DNA from: Celerinatantimonas diazotrophica
Lineage (GTDB): Bacteria > Pseudomonadota > Gammaproteobacteria > Enterobacterales > Celerinatantimonadaceae
NCBI RefSeq assembly: GCF_004339545.1
Contig: NZ_SMGD01000014.1
Span: 62,001 to 126,000, forward strand
Length of the DNA stretch: 64,000 bases
Reading direction: 5' to 3'
Shown here: positions 16,922 through 26,087 of the stretch, one piece after another
Position numbering within the stretch: the stretch's first letter is position 1
Layout of the letters: the number at the start of each line of letters is the position of its first letter
Made by a program: the position numbers and the translations under genes
Notes under the pieces: generated by a model
What the model was told of the DNA's origin: nothing
Seen by the model: only the letters and a program-made list of their open reading frames with translations
Databases searched by the model: none

Positions 16922-19548
16922 GTGAACATCAATCCCCAAAACCGCCAAGACCTGCTCATCAATCCAGCACGGCGCTTTCTTCAAGTCATCAGACGACTGC
17001 TAATAGCCCCTCGAATCCGTCTGCTGCGATTGCTGATCAACGTCTACAATCACAGACTCAGCAATCTCAAATACAGATGATGCAGCAATCCTCTCCTGCT
17101 CCCTCTATTTCTGCTCCGACTGACATGGAAAATAAAACGGGGCTCCCTGACACGCTCAAGCAAGGCATCGAAAATTTATCCGGATTGTCTATGGATGATG
17201 TCAAAGTCCATTACAACTCCCATCAACCCGCACAATTACAGGCTCATGCTTACGCGCAAGGCAGCGAAATTCATTTAGGCGCGGGCCAAGAAAAACACTT
17301 ACCTCATGAAGCCTGGCATGTGGTACAACAAAAACAGGGGCGCGTTCCAGCTACCGCTCAACTTAAAAGCCGTACTTATATCAATGATGACAGTGAGCTT
17401 GAACAAGAAGCAGATAAAATGGGAGCCAAAGCCACACAAATGGGGGGGCACGCTCTTCATCCTAATGCGTCAATCAACCCACCACCGTTACAGCAAGTAG
17501 CAGTAACGGCTACGGCCTCTCATCAGTCTCCCGTACAACGGCAGCTTAATCTGGAAGATGCGCAGCGTTTATTCCAGCTATGGCAACTCCTAAAAAGCAA
17601 ACTGACCTTAACCTCTTGGACACATCAGACCATTGAGCAAGAGCTTATAAACGCCGCACGTCAAAGTGATACGCTGAAACAAGCGCTAAACTATCTGATC
17701 AAAAGGTTTAATATTTCACCGCAGCAATTGTCCGAGTTGCAGGCTCTGGTTCCTGTTGACTCATTTGTGCGCCAGCAAAACTTTCGAGAAGCAAACTCGC
17801 CACTGTCTGGCATGCTGCATGCAGGGATTTTGGATCGTGTTATCAGTCAGACAGGGCTGCAATCTTCTGGCCACTATTCACCAAGCGATATGTTTACGAG
17901 CGATGACTTTAATCTCCACCTGTATCAACGCTTGCATACCAGTATTCAGGCCTTACTTGCTTTTTCTAATGCGATGCACCCGAGAACAAGAGGTTCCGAG
18001 TTTCAAATCACCGATGGACTGGAGTTACTCAATTCGGTTGGCCGCATGTCTATGATGCTAGCTTCTGGTGATTACTTCCCCGTAGAAGAAACACGGCCAT
18101 TGCCTCTCAACTGGACTTCTGATCGGTTTTTGGACATGCGCGCCGATGAGTTTAGTCGCTATCCACGCGGTGTCAGGGAAGAGCTCGAAAGCAATTTATT
18201 ATCCGAACGTAATCGACTCAAACAAAGTCCTGACGATGATGTCAGCACCAATGACGACCATCGCTTCCCCTATACCTTAGACCTGTATACAGGTGACCAG
18301 CGCCGCACTCACATTAAAAATACCGGTGCCGTTCGACTCGACTTTACCACGGGAACCCCCGAACGAGAGGAAATCAGTGATGCTCTCCCTGGCGGCATGA
18401 GTACCAATGAAGACCTCAGTTATGAAAACATTGTCCACCACCTTAACCTGATGGACCCAGACACCATTCGCGCGCATTTAAATAGAGCCTTTCATTCGAT
18501 GAGCACGTCTGACCCGTTCTTTAGAGAATTGGCCATTCTCTTGGTCGGTATCGAAGGCACACAAAACAATATGATGACCTTACACGGTCCGATGGTCGTA
18601 GATTTGGCGAATCAGGGCACTTTGTCCTGGAATCAGGCATTATTCCAGGATGATTCTCGTAGACCCACGCTGGAATCCATGCCGTATTTTGTTTACGCCT
18701 CGGACGCCAACCAGAAAGGTACCATTCCCCGTTCAGGCGCTAGAGGTCCAATGGAACGCCAAGCAGAAGTCGTACAAAACGGCAGATTTAACAGTCAAGC
18801 CGTCAGTTCAGACTTAGCAACGACCTCATTGGCACAGTCTAATCAGAGTGGCAAACTTTCTAAATCACAAAAGCGCAACTTAACGAAACAGGATAAGGAA
18901 TCATTAGGTTATCTCGTCTTTAAAGATGTCTATATGCGCCGTCAGTTCCAATTACAGGAGTTGTTCCTCAAACAATTCTTTACCCCGTTATTCAGCCAAA
19001 AAGTTAAAGACCCTAGACTGCTTCTCGATCAGTTCCAAAAGGCCATGGAATATTACCTCATCCACAAATTTATGGGCTATCAGAAAAATGTGTCCATGAT
19101 TTTTGACCTGTGGGATACAGTACGAGGAGACTTTATGGCATCCGCTTTGGGTAAATCCTCCATGCTTCCTAAAGGGACAACCATGGGCAATAAAAACGGT
19201 GCAGCCATGAGGCTGTTTCATTACCTTTACAGCTTATCGTCCAGCGAATTCGAGTGGAACAACTGTTTGATCATTGCTTTGGCGGAACAAACGGGAACGA
19301 ACTTAACCATGCAGGATATTATTGAAATTCGTATGCGTCTGAAGAAATACGCAGGGGCCAATGTCGGTGAAATGCTCGATTTAAATGCCACCACCCTGTC
19401 CATCATTTTAGGTTACTTTAATTGCCCTAATGCAACCGTTGAGGTCTATACCCAATCAGATGATGAAGCGACGACGAGTTGTTCTATAGGCACAGGGGAA
19501 AAAACCATCCATATCCGCTATGCCCACCGTCATTTTACGCGTTTTTAA
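16918..19548 (+). CDS. DUF4157 (eCIS_core) cargo protein with C-terminal Cys/His module
   Basis: The 876-residue protein starts with a Gln/Ser-rich leader containing IADQR...QIQMM, then the DUF4157 domain (about 72-145: TGLPDTLKQGIENLSGLSMD, VKVHYNS, AQGSEIHLG) with a metal-site motif HEAWH at 130-134. Residues ~200-760 match nothing I recognise. The C-terminal ~95 residues carry WNNCLIIALAEQ (Cys783), NVGEMLDL and a final AHRHFTRF (His870/His872), in the pattern of papain/OTU-like cysteine proteases. A very similar module ends the next protein. DUF4157 proteins are typical eCIS-associated toxins, so this is a likely effector; protease activity is inference. It overlaps the ATPase stop. Confidence 0.75.
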   Translation: MSEHQSPKPPRPAHQSSTALSSSHQTTANSPSNPSAAIADQRLQSQTQQSQIQMMQQSSPAPSISAPTDMENKTGLPDTLKQGIENLSGLSMDDVKVHYNSHQPAQLQAHAYAQGSEIHLGAGQEKHLPHEAWHVVQQKQGRVPATAQLKSRTYINDDSELEQEADKMGAKATQMGGHALHPNASINPPPLQQVAVTATASHQSPVQRQLNLEDAQRLFQLWQLLKSKLTLTSWTHQTIEQELINAARQSDTLKQALNYLIKRFNISPQQLSELQALVPVDSFVRQQNFREANSPLSGMLHAGILDRVISQTGLQSSGHYSPSDMFTSDDFNLHLYQRLHTSIQALLAFSNAMHPRTRGSEFQITDGLELLNSVGRMSMMLASGDYFPVEETRPLPLNWTSDRFLDMRADEFSRYPRGVREELESNLLSERNRLKQSPDDDVSTNDDHRFPYTLDLYTGDQRRTHIKNTGAVRLDFTTGTPEREEISDALPGGMSTNEDLSYENIVHHLNLMDPDTIRAHLNRAFHSMSTSDPFFRELAILLVGIEGTQNNMMTLHGPMVVDLANQGTLSWNQALFQDDSRRPTLESMPYFVYASDANQKGTIPRSGARGPMERQAEVVQNGRFNSQAVSSDLATTSLAQSNQSGKLSKSQKRNLTKQDKESLGYLVFKDVYMRRQFQLQELFLKQFFTPLFSQKVKDPRLLLDQFQKAMEYYLIHKFMGYQKNVSMIFDLWDTVRGDFMASALGKSSMLPKGTTMGNKNGAAMRLFHYLYSLSSSEFEWNNCLIIALAEQTGTNLTMQDIIEIRMRLKKYAGANVGEMLDLNATTLSIILGYFNCPNATVEVYTQSDDEATTSCSIGTGEKTIHIRYAHRHFTRF

Positions 19549-19568
19549 TTTGCTTATAGGCCAGATCG

Positions 19569-22052
19569 ATGCGTCATTCTTCCTCATCTCGCACCCCAGG
19601 CTTAGATAAGCCGCAAAAATCAGGCTCTGCTAGCTCGACTCGACCGCTGCAAGCTAAGCAGTTACCTGCCCCAACTATTGCCGACCAACGCCAAGAAACG
19701 GTCATACAAAAACAGCAAATTAAGATGATGCATCACCATACTCAGCTTCACAATAATACGGGACTACCCGATGATCTAAAAGAAGGTATGGAACAACTCT
19801 CAGGCTTTAACCTTAACCATGTCAGAGTCCATCACAATTCCTCGGAACCCTCCAAAATAGGCGCTGCGGCCTTTGCTCAAGGGCATCAAATTTATATGGG
19901 GCAAGGACAAGATCAGCACCTTCCTCACGAGCTAGCGCACGTTGTACAACAAATGCAAGGGCGGGTAGCGACCACGACACAATATCAAGGACTTAATATC
20001 AATGATGATGACGCGTTGGAGCAAGAGGCCACAGACTGGGGGCATCAAGCTCTTGCTTATGCCGCGCAGAACCAGAGCACTCAAGCCGATGAGTCATCAC
20101 CCTTGCCTTCTACCAGCTTCCTATCCTCATCGTCACTAATGAATCAAGATCATCAACCCATTCAAGCGGTATGGTTGTTCTATGATACCTCTATGGACTC
20201 AACTCGACGAATATTCTGGCACGAAGATCGGAGCCCACAAGCAAGAGGCCAAATTCCTGCTCCGCCAACAATCTGGCAAAACTACCAAATGGTTGATGAA
20301 AGCAACGTAGGTGATTACTACCGTGCTGATTATACAATCCGACCATCACGTAGCAGCATACCCGCTTATACTCTGAGTGAATACAACGCCATATATTGCA
20401 GCACTAATCGCCGTAATACAGGAGATGTTTATAATCCATTTGGACGCTTTGACTCTGAATCTTCTGTAACTAGCTTTATACCCAACTCAAGAATGGGAGA
20501 CACACGTAAAAAAGAATTGGCCGAATATCTAGCCAGTAAGGAAAAAAGCTTTCAAAAAAACAACTCTGAAGCAACTCAGGAATTATGGGAAAAAATCAAA
20601 GAGGATTACAAAGCCCAAGGGAAAATAATTTCGGACCGTAACCAATGGGGCTACCCACCTTATATCGTCACGGTTGGTCGTCGCATTTTACCCTTTATAG
20701 GCTGTACCGATTTTGGTGCTCATTACAGTGACCATCGTCCCGTGGAGGGGCAAGCCAGCCCCAATTTCAAACCTAAAAGCGACCCAAATGACCTAAAATG
20801 GGCTCAGGGTGTCACGTCTGCGGGCGACATGAAAGAAGCCGTCAGCAAGAATATCTCGACCGATGTTATCGAGTCTTTTGAGGGTAAAAAGCGCATCAAA
20901 TCTCAAAACGAGGTGATGGGGATGAGTGCCTGCGTGGCAGCTGAGAATGCAGGCTTTGACCCGAATGAAGGCAACGGTTGGGAATGGTTACATATGATCG
21001 CTCATAGTATGGGCGGCATTGACTTACAAGGTCCCCAAGTTTCAGAAAATTTAGTCGCAGGGACCAGCGAGTGCAATACACAAATGATCGTCGTCGAGGA
21101 ATTTCTTAAAGACATAGTCAAACGGATAAAAGGCCATGCTCATCTGCATGTTATGGCAACCATGTTTGATGCCGAGCGCCACATTGGTCAAACCATTCGC
21201 TACGACTTTAGTATGTATGATGAACATAGTACACCATTATCAGTGTATCACTGGGTTTTCGACTGCCTCAGCCGTAGCAAGCCACTTGTTTCTGAGAATC
21301 GGCAGCTACGCTATGCTGGACGGACAACCTTTGGGGCACTGGATGCAAAAAACCTTTCATCGTATCAGTTTGGTGAGAACCCTTTTCAAGCTAACAGTGA
21401 TGCAATGATAATAGAGTCTCCAGCTAATAAACTGACGCCAAGAGAACTGGCTCATTTTGCCCTAAATATTCCTAAGGAAAGACGAGCGGCTATTGCCGAA
21501 GCCTTTGGGCTAGAGTCCTCACAAACCTCTCAACAGCACATTTATGACCTACTAGCCGTGCAAGATCAAGAAACCGTTCTGGATGTTGTGCGCAGCGCAA
21601 GTATAAAAGTTCCTGATGACAAACAGATATATCAAAATGTAGACCGCAATTTAGCTGAAATGGGGCTATACCGAACTCCTTCTGATACCACTGGCTTTAT
21701 TTGCCTCATTGACTCTATCTATCAAGCACTACTCAAAGATGAGATAAAGATAAATCGCCAAGACTTGATCAATGAAGTTCGTCGTTTAACTGGTACCAAC
21801 CAGGGCGATATGTTAGAAATTATTAATCCACAGGGGAATTTGGTACTAGAGGCGGTTCAAAATGTCATCTTCAGTAATCTGAGGTTGCATGTTGATCTGG
21901 ACGTTGACATATTTTTGGTTATGCCTAATGGCTTTGTAGTTCAATTTCTTAATGCTAATGAGCGCTTAGTAGCAAATTCAACTAAAACTGTCAGCCTACG
22001 ACTGTTATTTATCAATAATAACCATTATGAACCCTTATTTGATAACGCTTGA
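19569..22052 (+). CDS. DUF4157 cargo protein with nuclease-like and Cys/His modules
   Basis: The 827-residue protein has the same leader motif (IADQR ... QIKMM) and DUF4157 domain (about 62-135) with HELAH at 120-124. Residues ~455-550 include EWLHMIAHSMGG (His475, His479) and ENLVAGTSECNTQM, which resembles the His/Asn active region of secreted toxin nucleases. The last ~115 residues have GFICLIDSIYQALL (Cys712), NQGDMLEI and NNNHYEPLF (His819), an OTU/papain-like layout shared with the preceding protein. It ends the operon. So this is a candidate multi-domain effector of the injection system; each activity is inferred from motifs alone. Confidence 0.75.
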   Translation: MRHSSSSRTPGLDKPQKSGSASSTRPLQAKQLPAPTIADQRQETVIQKQQIKMMHHHTQLHNNTGLPDDLKEGMEQLSGFNLNHVRVHHNSSEPSKIGAAAFAQGHQIYMGQGQDQHLPHELAHVVQQMQGRVATTTQYQGLNINDDDALEQEATDWGHQALAYAAQNQSTQADESSPLPSTSFLSSSSLMNQDHQPIQAVWLFYDTSMDSTRRIFWHEDRSPQARGQIPAPPTIWQNYQMVDESNVGDYYRADYTIRPSRSSIPAYTLSEYNAIYCSTNRRNTGDVYNPFGRFDSESSVTSFIPNSRMGDTRKKELAEYLASKEKSFQKNNSEATQELWEKIKEDYKAQGKIISDRNQWGYPPYIVTVGRRILPFIGCTDFGAHYSDHRPVEGQASPNFKPKSDPNDLKWAQGVTSAGDMKEAVSKNISTDVIESFEGKKRIKSQNEVMGMSACVAAENAGFDPNEGNGWEWLHMIAHSMGGIDLQGPQVSENLVAGTSECNTQMIVVEEFLKDIVKRIKGHAHLHVMATMFDAERHIGQTIRYDFSMYDEHSTPLSVYHWVFDCLSRSKPLVSENRQLRYAGRTTFGALDAKNLSSYQFGENPFQANSDAMIIESPANKLTPRELAHFALNIPKERRAAIAEAFGLESSQTSQQHIYDLLAVQDQETVLDVVRSASIKVPDDKQIYQNVDRNLAEMGLYRTPSDTTGFICLIDSIYQALLKDEIKINRQDLINEVRRLTGTNQGDMLEIINPQGNLVLEAVQNVIFSNLRLHVDLDVDIFLVMPNGFVVQFLNANERLVANSTKTVSLRLLFINNNHYEPLFDNA

Positions 22053-22124
22053 AATAACAACATTCATTAAAATATCCAGTTTGACTTTAAGACGTTAGAA
22101 ATAAAAAAAGAGAAAAATTTACTA

Positions 22125-22486
22125 GAGCGTATTGATCTTTGCTATACATATTCTAATAATCCCACATGGGTAACCACATAAGTGAGAAAGCGATTGCAAC
22201 AACACTGTGGTAGTTTCTGGCTAACTTGTCATATCGAGTGGCGACAATTCGATATTTCTTTATTTTTAAAAAGAGTTTTCCGATATAAAATACCTTCAAG
22301 TGTCATTCGATGTTCAGGTTTATTATAAATTTGGCCTGTTAAATACATGATCCTGGATAGCAGTTTCCAGCTATCATCTGTTAGCATGAATCTCGGCATT
22401 TGGGGACGTTAAATTGTTTTTTGGCGAAATCATTATAACCGCGCCATTTGCTGTTTACTTTTCATACCACAAAGATCAACACGCTC
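22125..22486 (-). mobile_element. Internally deleted IS5-family element (remnant, with TIRs)
   Basis: Terminal inverted repeats GAGCGTATTGATCTTTG (22125-22141) and its complement CAAAGATCAACACGCTC (22470-22486) match at 16 of 17 positions, and TA flanks both ends, a possible target duplication. Inside, the minus strand reads the start of an IS5-family transposase from ATG at 22399 (PRFMLTDDSWKLLSRIMYL... GILYRKT) and then its C-terminus in another frame (KKYRIVATRYDKLARNYHSV ... WLP) to TAG at 22153. The catalytic DDE centre is deleted, so it cannot transpose itself, but its intact ends could be mobilised by a related transposase. It lies between the eCIS and glmS. Confidence 0.85.
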
Positions 22487-22725
22487 TAAGGAAACTGCGA
22501 TTAATAAGTCACAATACGCTAAAACTCGTAATTGTGTAGTCAGCTTTTCCAATAAGGTAAGCGATCATTCCACGTCTAAATCTGACCTCGAAAAGTTAGA
22601 GTATCGCCGCTTAGCCCTTTCGCTATACTATGAAGGGTTTATAACTTTACTCTAACTTTTAACTTTATTACTTAGTATGAGACTTTATTATTCTCACACA
22701 TTTACTAAATATCCAATTATAAAGC
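22487..22725. other. AT-rich spacer after glmS, no gene seen
   Basis: No convincing ORF or RNA gene is visible here, nor in 22053-22124 between the last eCIS stop and the IS remnant. The segment follows the glmS stop on the minus strand, the place where Tn7-type elements insert in many bacteria. I find no TGTGGGC...ACAA Tn7 end. No clear hairpin plus T-run for glmS or for the eCIS operon is seen; the TACTCTAAC/AACTTTATT runs near 22650 are only AT-rich. Confidence 0.5.
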
Positions 22726-24558
22726 TTATTCAACCGTTACAGATTTAGCCAAGTTACGCGGCTGGTCGACATCAGTCCCTTTAATTAAGGCAACATAGTA
22801 AGCTAACAGCTGCGTTGGGACGGTGTAGATCACTGGGGCAAGCAACTCATCAATATGTGGTAGATTGATAACCTTCATGGTCTCATCGCTTTGAAAGTTA
22901 GCGTCTTTATCGGCAAACACATACAATAGTCCACCACGCGCTCGCACTTCCTCAATATTCGATTTTAATTTTTCTAACAGTTCGTTATTAGGCGCCACAA
23001 CTATCGTTGGCATCTGCGCATCAATTAACGCCAGCGGGCCATGCTTGAGCTCTCCAGCAGCATAGGCTTCGGCATGAATATAAGAGATCTCTTTCATTTT
23101 CAGCGCCCCTTCTAGGGCGATTGGGTACTGACTGCCACGCCCTAAAAAGAGGCTGTGTTGCTTATCGGCAAACTCTTCGGCAAGCTGTTCAATCTCTTTA
23201 TCAAGTGTGAGTGTCTGCTCAATTTTTGCAGGCAAGCTCAAAAGCCCCTGCACAACTTCCTGCTCTTTGGCTTTATCCAGCCCTTTATGACGACCAATTG
23301 CGACCACCAGCATTAATAGTGCAGCCAGCTGAACAGTAAACGCTTTAGTTGATGCCACTCCAATTTCAACGCCCGCATTCATCATGTAGACCATATCGGA
23401 TTCGCGCACCAATGAAGAGCCCGCAACATTACAGATGGTGAGCGATGCCATGTATCCCATATCTTTGGCTAAACGTAATGCAGCCAGAGTATCGGCTGTT
23501 TCACCACTTTGAGAGAGTGTGACTAACAAACTATTTTTCGGCACGAATGAGCGACGATAGCGAAATTCAGAGGCAATCTCGACATTGCAAGAAACTCCCG
23601 CTAACTCTTCAAACCAATAACGGGAAACCATTCCAGAGTTATAGGAGGTCCCACAGGCGATGATCTGCACATGCTCAATATTTGGCAATAATTCACTGGC
23701 CTGCTCACCAAAAGCACTATCGAGAACCATTCCACCTTTGATACGCCCTTCTAACGTTTGTTGCAGAGCTTGAGGCTGCTCAAAAATCTCTTTCGCCATG
23801 AAGTGTTTATATGGCCCTTTATCACCACTGTCATGAGAAGCGCTGGATTCCGCAATAGCCCGTTCAACTCGTTCACCATTTTTAGCAAAAACCGTCACTG
23901 ACTGACGCGTTATTTCTGCAACATCGCCCTCTTCAAGGTAAGAAAAACGACGCGTGACAGGCAACAATGCCAGCTGATCAGAGGCAACAAAATTTTCACC
24001 CAAACCATAACCAATCACTAATGGGCTCCCAGAGCGCGCCACAACTATACTTTCAGGGTGGCGTTTATCCATAATAGCCATCCCATACGCCCCTTCGAGC
24101 TGAGAGCTGGCGGCCTGCACCGCTTCACGCAGAGAGTCGTATGTTTTAAGTAGATCATGAATTAGATGCCCAATGACTTCGGTATCAGTATCGGAGGTAA
24201 ATTCATAGCCTTTGCCTTTCAGCATCTGCCGAAGCGACTGATAGTTTTCAATAATACCGTTATGAACAACCGCAATAGTTTCACATGAAACATGTGGATG
24301 CGCATTGCGTTCACTCGGTTCACCATGAGTCGCCCAACGTGTATGCGCAATCCCAGTGCCACCACTTAATGGAGATTGAGCTAGCGCATCTTTAAGTGCC
24401 TGTACTTTGCCCACACAGCGGACTCGTTGCAGTTCGCCTTGAGTATCAATGGTTGCCACTCCGGCCGAGTCATAACCGCGATATTCCAAACGATGTAACC
24501 CTTCTACCAGAATGTCAGCGACATCACGCTGCGCAACTGCCCCTACAATTCCACACAT
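22726..24558 (-). CDS. glmS: Glutamine-fructose-6-phosphate aminotransferase
   Basis: The 610-residue protein has the N-terminal Ntn glutaminase (MCGIVGAV with catalytic Cys2, then HTRWATHG and NGIIENY) and two SIS sugar-isomerase domains ([26 protein letters not shown]-like VASTKAFT), ending [13 protein letters not shown], the invariant tail. It makes glucosamine-6-phosphate, the first committed step to UDP-GlcNAc for peptidoglycan and LPS, in the cytoplasm. It lies 40 bp downstream of a DeoR-type regulator on the same strand and near glmU, so the amino-sugar genes sit together. The full length and all motifs look intact. Confidence 0.98.
   Translation of the reverse strand: MCGIVGAVAQRDVADILVEGLHRLEYRGYDSAGVATIDTQGELQRVRCVGKVQALKDALAQSPLSGGTGIAHTRWATHGEPSERNAHPHVSCETIAVVHNGIIENYQSLRQMLKGKGYEFTSDTDTEVIGHLIHDLLKTYDSLREAVQAASSQLEGAYGMAIMDKRHPESIVVARSGSPLVIGYGLGENFVASDQLALLPVTRRFSYLEEGDVAEITRQSVTVFAKNGERVERAIAESSASHDSGDKGPYKHFMAKEIFEQPQALQQTLEGRIKGGMVLDSAFGEQASELLPNIEHVQIIACGTSYNSGMVSRYWFEELAGVSCNVEIASEFRYRRSFVPKNSLLVTLSQSGETADTLAALRLAKDMGYMASLTICNVAGSSLVRESDMVYMMNAGVEIGVASTKAFTVQLAALLMLVVAIGRHKGLDKAKEQEVVQGLLSLPAKIEQTLTLDKEIEQLAEEFADKQHSLFLGRGSQYPIALEGALKMKEISYIHAEAYAAGELKHGPLALIDAQMPTIVVAPNNELLEKLKSNIEEVRARGGLLYVFADKDANFQSDETMKVINLPHIDELLAPVIYTVPTQLLAYYVALIKGTDVDQPRNLAKSVTVE
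24277..24292. promoter_or_regulatory. parS-like site inside glmS
   Basis: AGTTTCACATGAAACA matches the bacterial parS consensus TGTTTCACGTGAAACA at 14 of 16 positions; position 1 and one central base differ. It is about 11.5 kb from parB and 15 kb from oriC, the range where parS sites are usually found. Because the central CG is changed it may be a weak site or chance, since it lies within coding sequence. Confidence 0.35.
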
Positions 24559-24598
24559 AGTTATAACCTCATAATCTCAATACTATTTATTAAATTCG

Positions 24599-25360
24599 TT
24601 ACGCTAAAATGACCTGCACACCCTGCGCTTCGATCGCTTGGCGTTCAGCAGTCGCGATTTGGTGATCGGTAACCAATGTTGTTACCTGTTGCCACGAAAG
24701 CTCTAAGTTGTGCATCTTGCGGCCCACTTTATTTGACTCGGCCATAACGATAATCTCTCTTGAAACATCCGCCATCACTCGGCTTAACCCAAACAGCTCG
24801 TTAAATGTAGTTGTACCACGTTCAACATCAATGCCATCGGCACCGATAAAGAGCTGGTCAAAGTCATAGGACTTCAGCACTTCCTCAGCGACTTTGCCCT
24901 GGAATGCTTCTGAATGTGGATCCCAAGTGCCACCAGTCATTAACAGCACTGGCTCGTTCTCGAGCTCGCGCAGTGAAGCCGCGATCGACAAAGAGTTAGT
25001 CATTACCACTAGCCCCTGTTTGGCTGACAACTCAGGAATCAGGGCTGCGGTCGTTGACCCTGAATCTAAAATGATTCGATGATGATCTTTAATTAGTTTA
25101 GCCGCAGCAGCTGCAATCAATTTCTTTCGTTTCGAAACTTCTTGTTCATTCGTTTCGATGAGTAGTTCACTTGGCAAAGGGACCGCCCCCCCATAACGAC
25201 GGAGCAATAAGCCATTTTCTTCTAATTCAGCTAGGTCTTTACGAATGGTGACTTCAGATGTATTAAACTGTTGTGCCAACTGATCAACTTTCAATTCACC
25301 CGAGCTATTTAACTGCTCGATAATGAGCCGTCGTCGTTGCTGAGTGTTACGTTTTGCCAT
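24599..25360 (-). CDS. DeoR/GlpR-family transcriptional regulator
   Basis: The 253-residue protein has an N-terminal winged helix (RRLIIEQLNSSGELKVDQLA, TSEVTIRKDLAELEENGLLL, RRYGGAV) and a C-terminal DeoRC sugar-phosphate sensor domain (ILDSGSTTAAL, VMTNSLSIA, LLMTGGTWDPHSEAF, LFIGADGID, VMAESNKVG). The neighbour glmS follows by 40 bp, so it probably controls glmS in response to an amino-sugar phosphate; that is inference from position, which recurs in Vibrio-like genomes. A TTTCA-N3-TGAAA palindrome just upstream may be its own operator. Confidence 0.92.
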   Translation of the reverse strand: MAKRNTQQRRRLIIEQLNSSGELKVDQLAQQFNTSEVTIRKDLAELEENGLLLRRYGGAVPLPSELLIETNEQEVSKRKKLIAAAAAKLIKDHHRIILDSGSTTAALIPELSAKQGLVVMTNSLSIAASLRELENEPVLLMTGGTWDPHSEAFQGKVAEEVLKSYDFDQLFIGADGIDVERGTTTFNELFGLSRVMADVSREIIVMAESNKVGRKMHNLELSWQQVTTLVTDHQIATAERQAIEAQGVQVILA

Positions 25361-25377
25361 GAAAAAACTTAATTAAA

Positions 25378-25390
25378 TTTCAAACTGAAA
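25378..25390. promoter_or_regulatory. Candidate DeoR-type operator upstream of regulator-glmS
   Basis: TTTCAAACTGAAA is a perfect inverted repeat with 5-bp arms, 18-30 bp before the regulator start on the minus strand. DeoR/GlpR family operators are often built from TTTC-type half-sites, so autoregulation is plausible. No binding evidence exists in the sequence beyond the symmetry and place. Confidence 0.35.
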
Positions 25391-25475
25391 CTTATTATGG
25401 TTAATTCGAAAGATAAGATCAACCCACTGAAGTAAAAATCAGTAGGTTAATGCGTCATGAAAGATTTAGTGGCAA

Positions 25476-26033
25476 TTAAAAATGAAAGTCTGGATTGATT
25501 TTGGCTGTTAAAATATGGTTATGCCACTGGTCATTAATAAACAGATAGTCTTTAGCAATGCCTTCTTTATCAAAACCAAGACGTTGCAAAAGTGCACCAC
25601 TGCGCTGATTGGTCGGAATGTAGTTGGCCATTAACCGATGCAACTTAAGTTGCGTAAATATTTCCGGGATGGCAGCTGATAAGATCTCGGTCATAAATCC
25701 TTGGCCCTGATATTTCTCATCGACTCCATATCCCAAATGAGCGGCCTGAAATATACCGCGAACAATATTCGAGACATTCACGGTTGCAATAACTTTTTGG
25801 CTACTGCGATCCAAGGCGACCAATGGTAAGGCCAAATCTTGATCGTAGAGTTTTAACTTTGCCGCGATGGTTTGTTGAGTATTTTTCAGTGTGAAATATT
25901 CTTCACGACGCGGTGGCTCCCAAGGACCTAAATGGTCACGATTACGAATTATATAGTCGGTTAAAAATGGCGCGAGCCCAGGTTGCAATAACACCACCTG
26001 GGAGCGTTCGGTCACAAGATGAAACTTCTTCAC
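25476..26033 (-). CDS. GNAT acetyltransferase, RimJ-like
   Basis: I choose the GTG at 26033 because AAAGGAG lies 5 nt upstream; a longer frame from TTG26048 would put that ribosome site inside the gene. The 185-residue product has the GNAT acetyl-CoA motif A (LGYGVDEKYQGQGFMTEIL), motif B (LHRLMANYIPTNQRSGALLQ, LGF) and an N-terminal RNRDHLGPWEPPR typical of RimJ/RimL-type ribosomal-protein N-acetyltransferases. The substrate is not known. It lies between the DeoR regulator and glmU on the same strand, probably as its own small unit. Confidence 0.85.
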   Translation of the reverse strand: MKKFHLVTERSQVVLLQPGLAPFLTDYIIRNRDHLGPWEPPRREEYFTLKNTQQTIAAKLKLYDQDLALPLVALDRSSQKVIATVNVSNIVRGIFQAAHLGYGVDEKYQGQGFMTEILSAAIPEIFTQLKLHRLMANYIPTNQRSGALLQRLGFDKEGIAKDYLFINDQWHNHILTAKINPDFHF

Positions 26034-26087
26034 AACAACTCCTTTCAATACAACACAATATCGGCACCCTGCGATGCCGAAGCCTGA

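Noticed and set aside
22487-22725. Tn7 end or glmS terminator downstream of glmS
   Set aside because: No TGTGGGC-type end or repeated 22-bp site, and no stem with T-run could be found.
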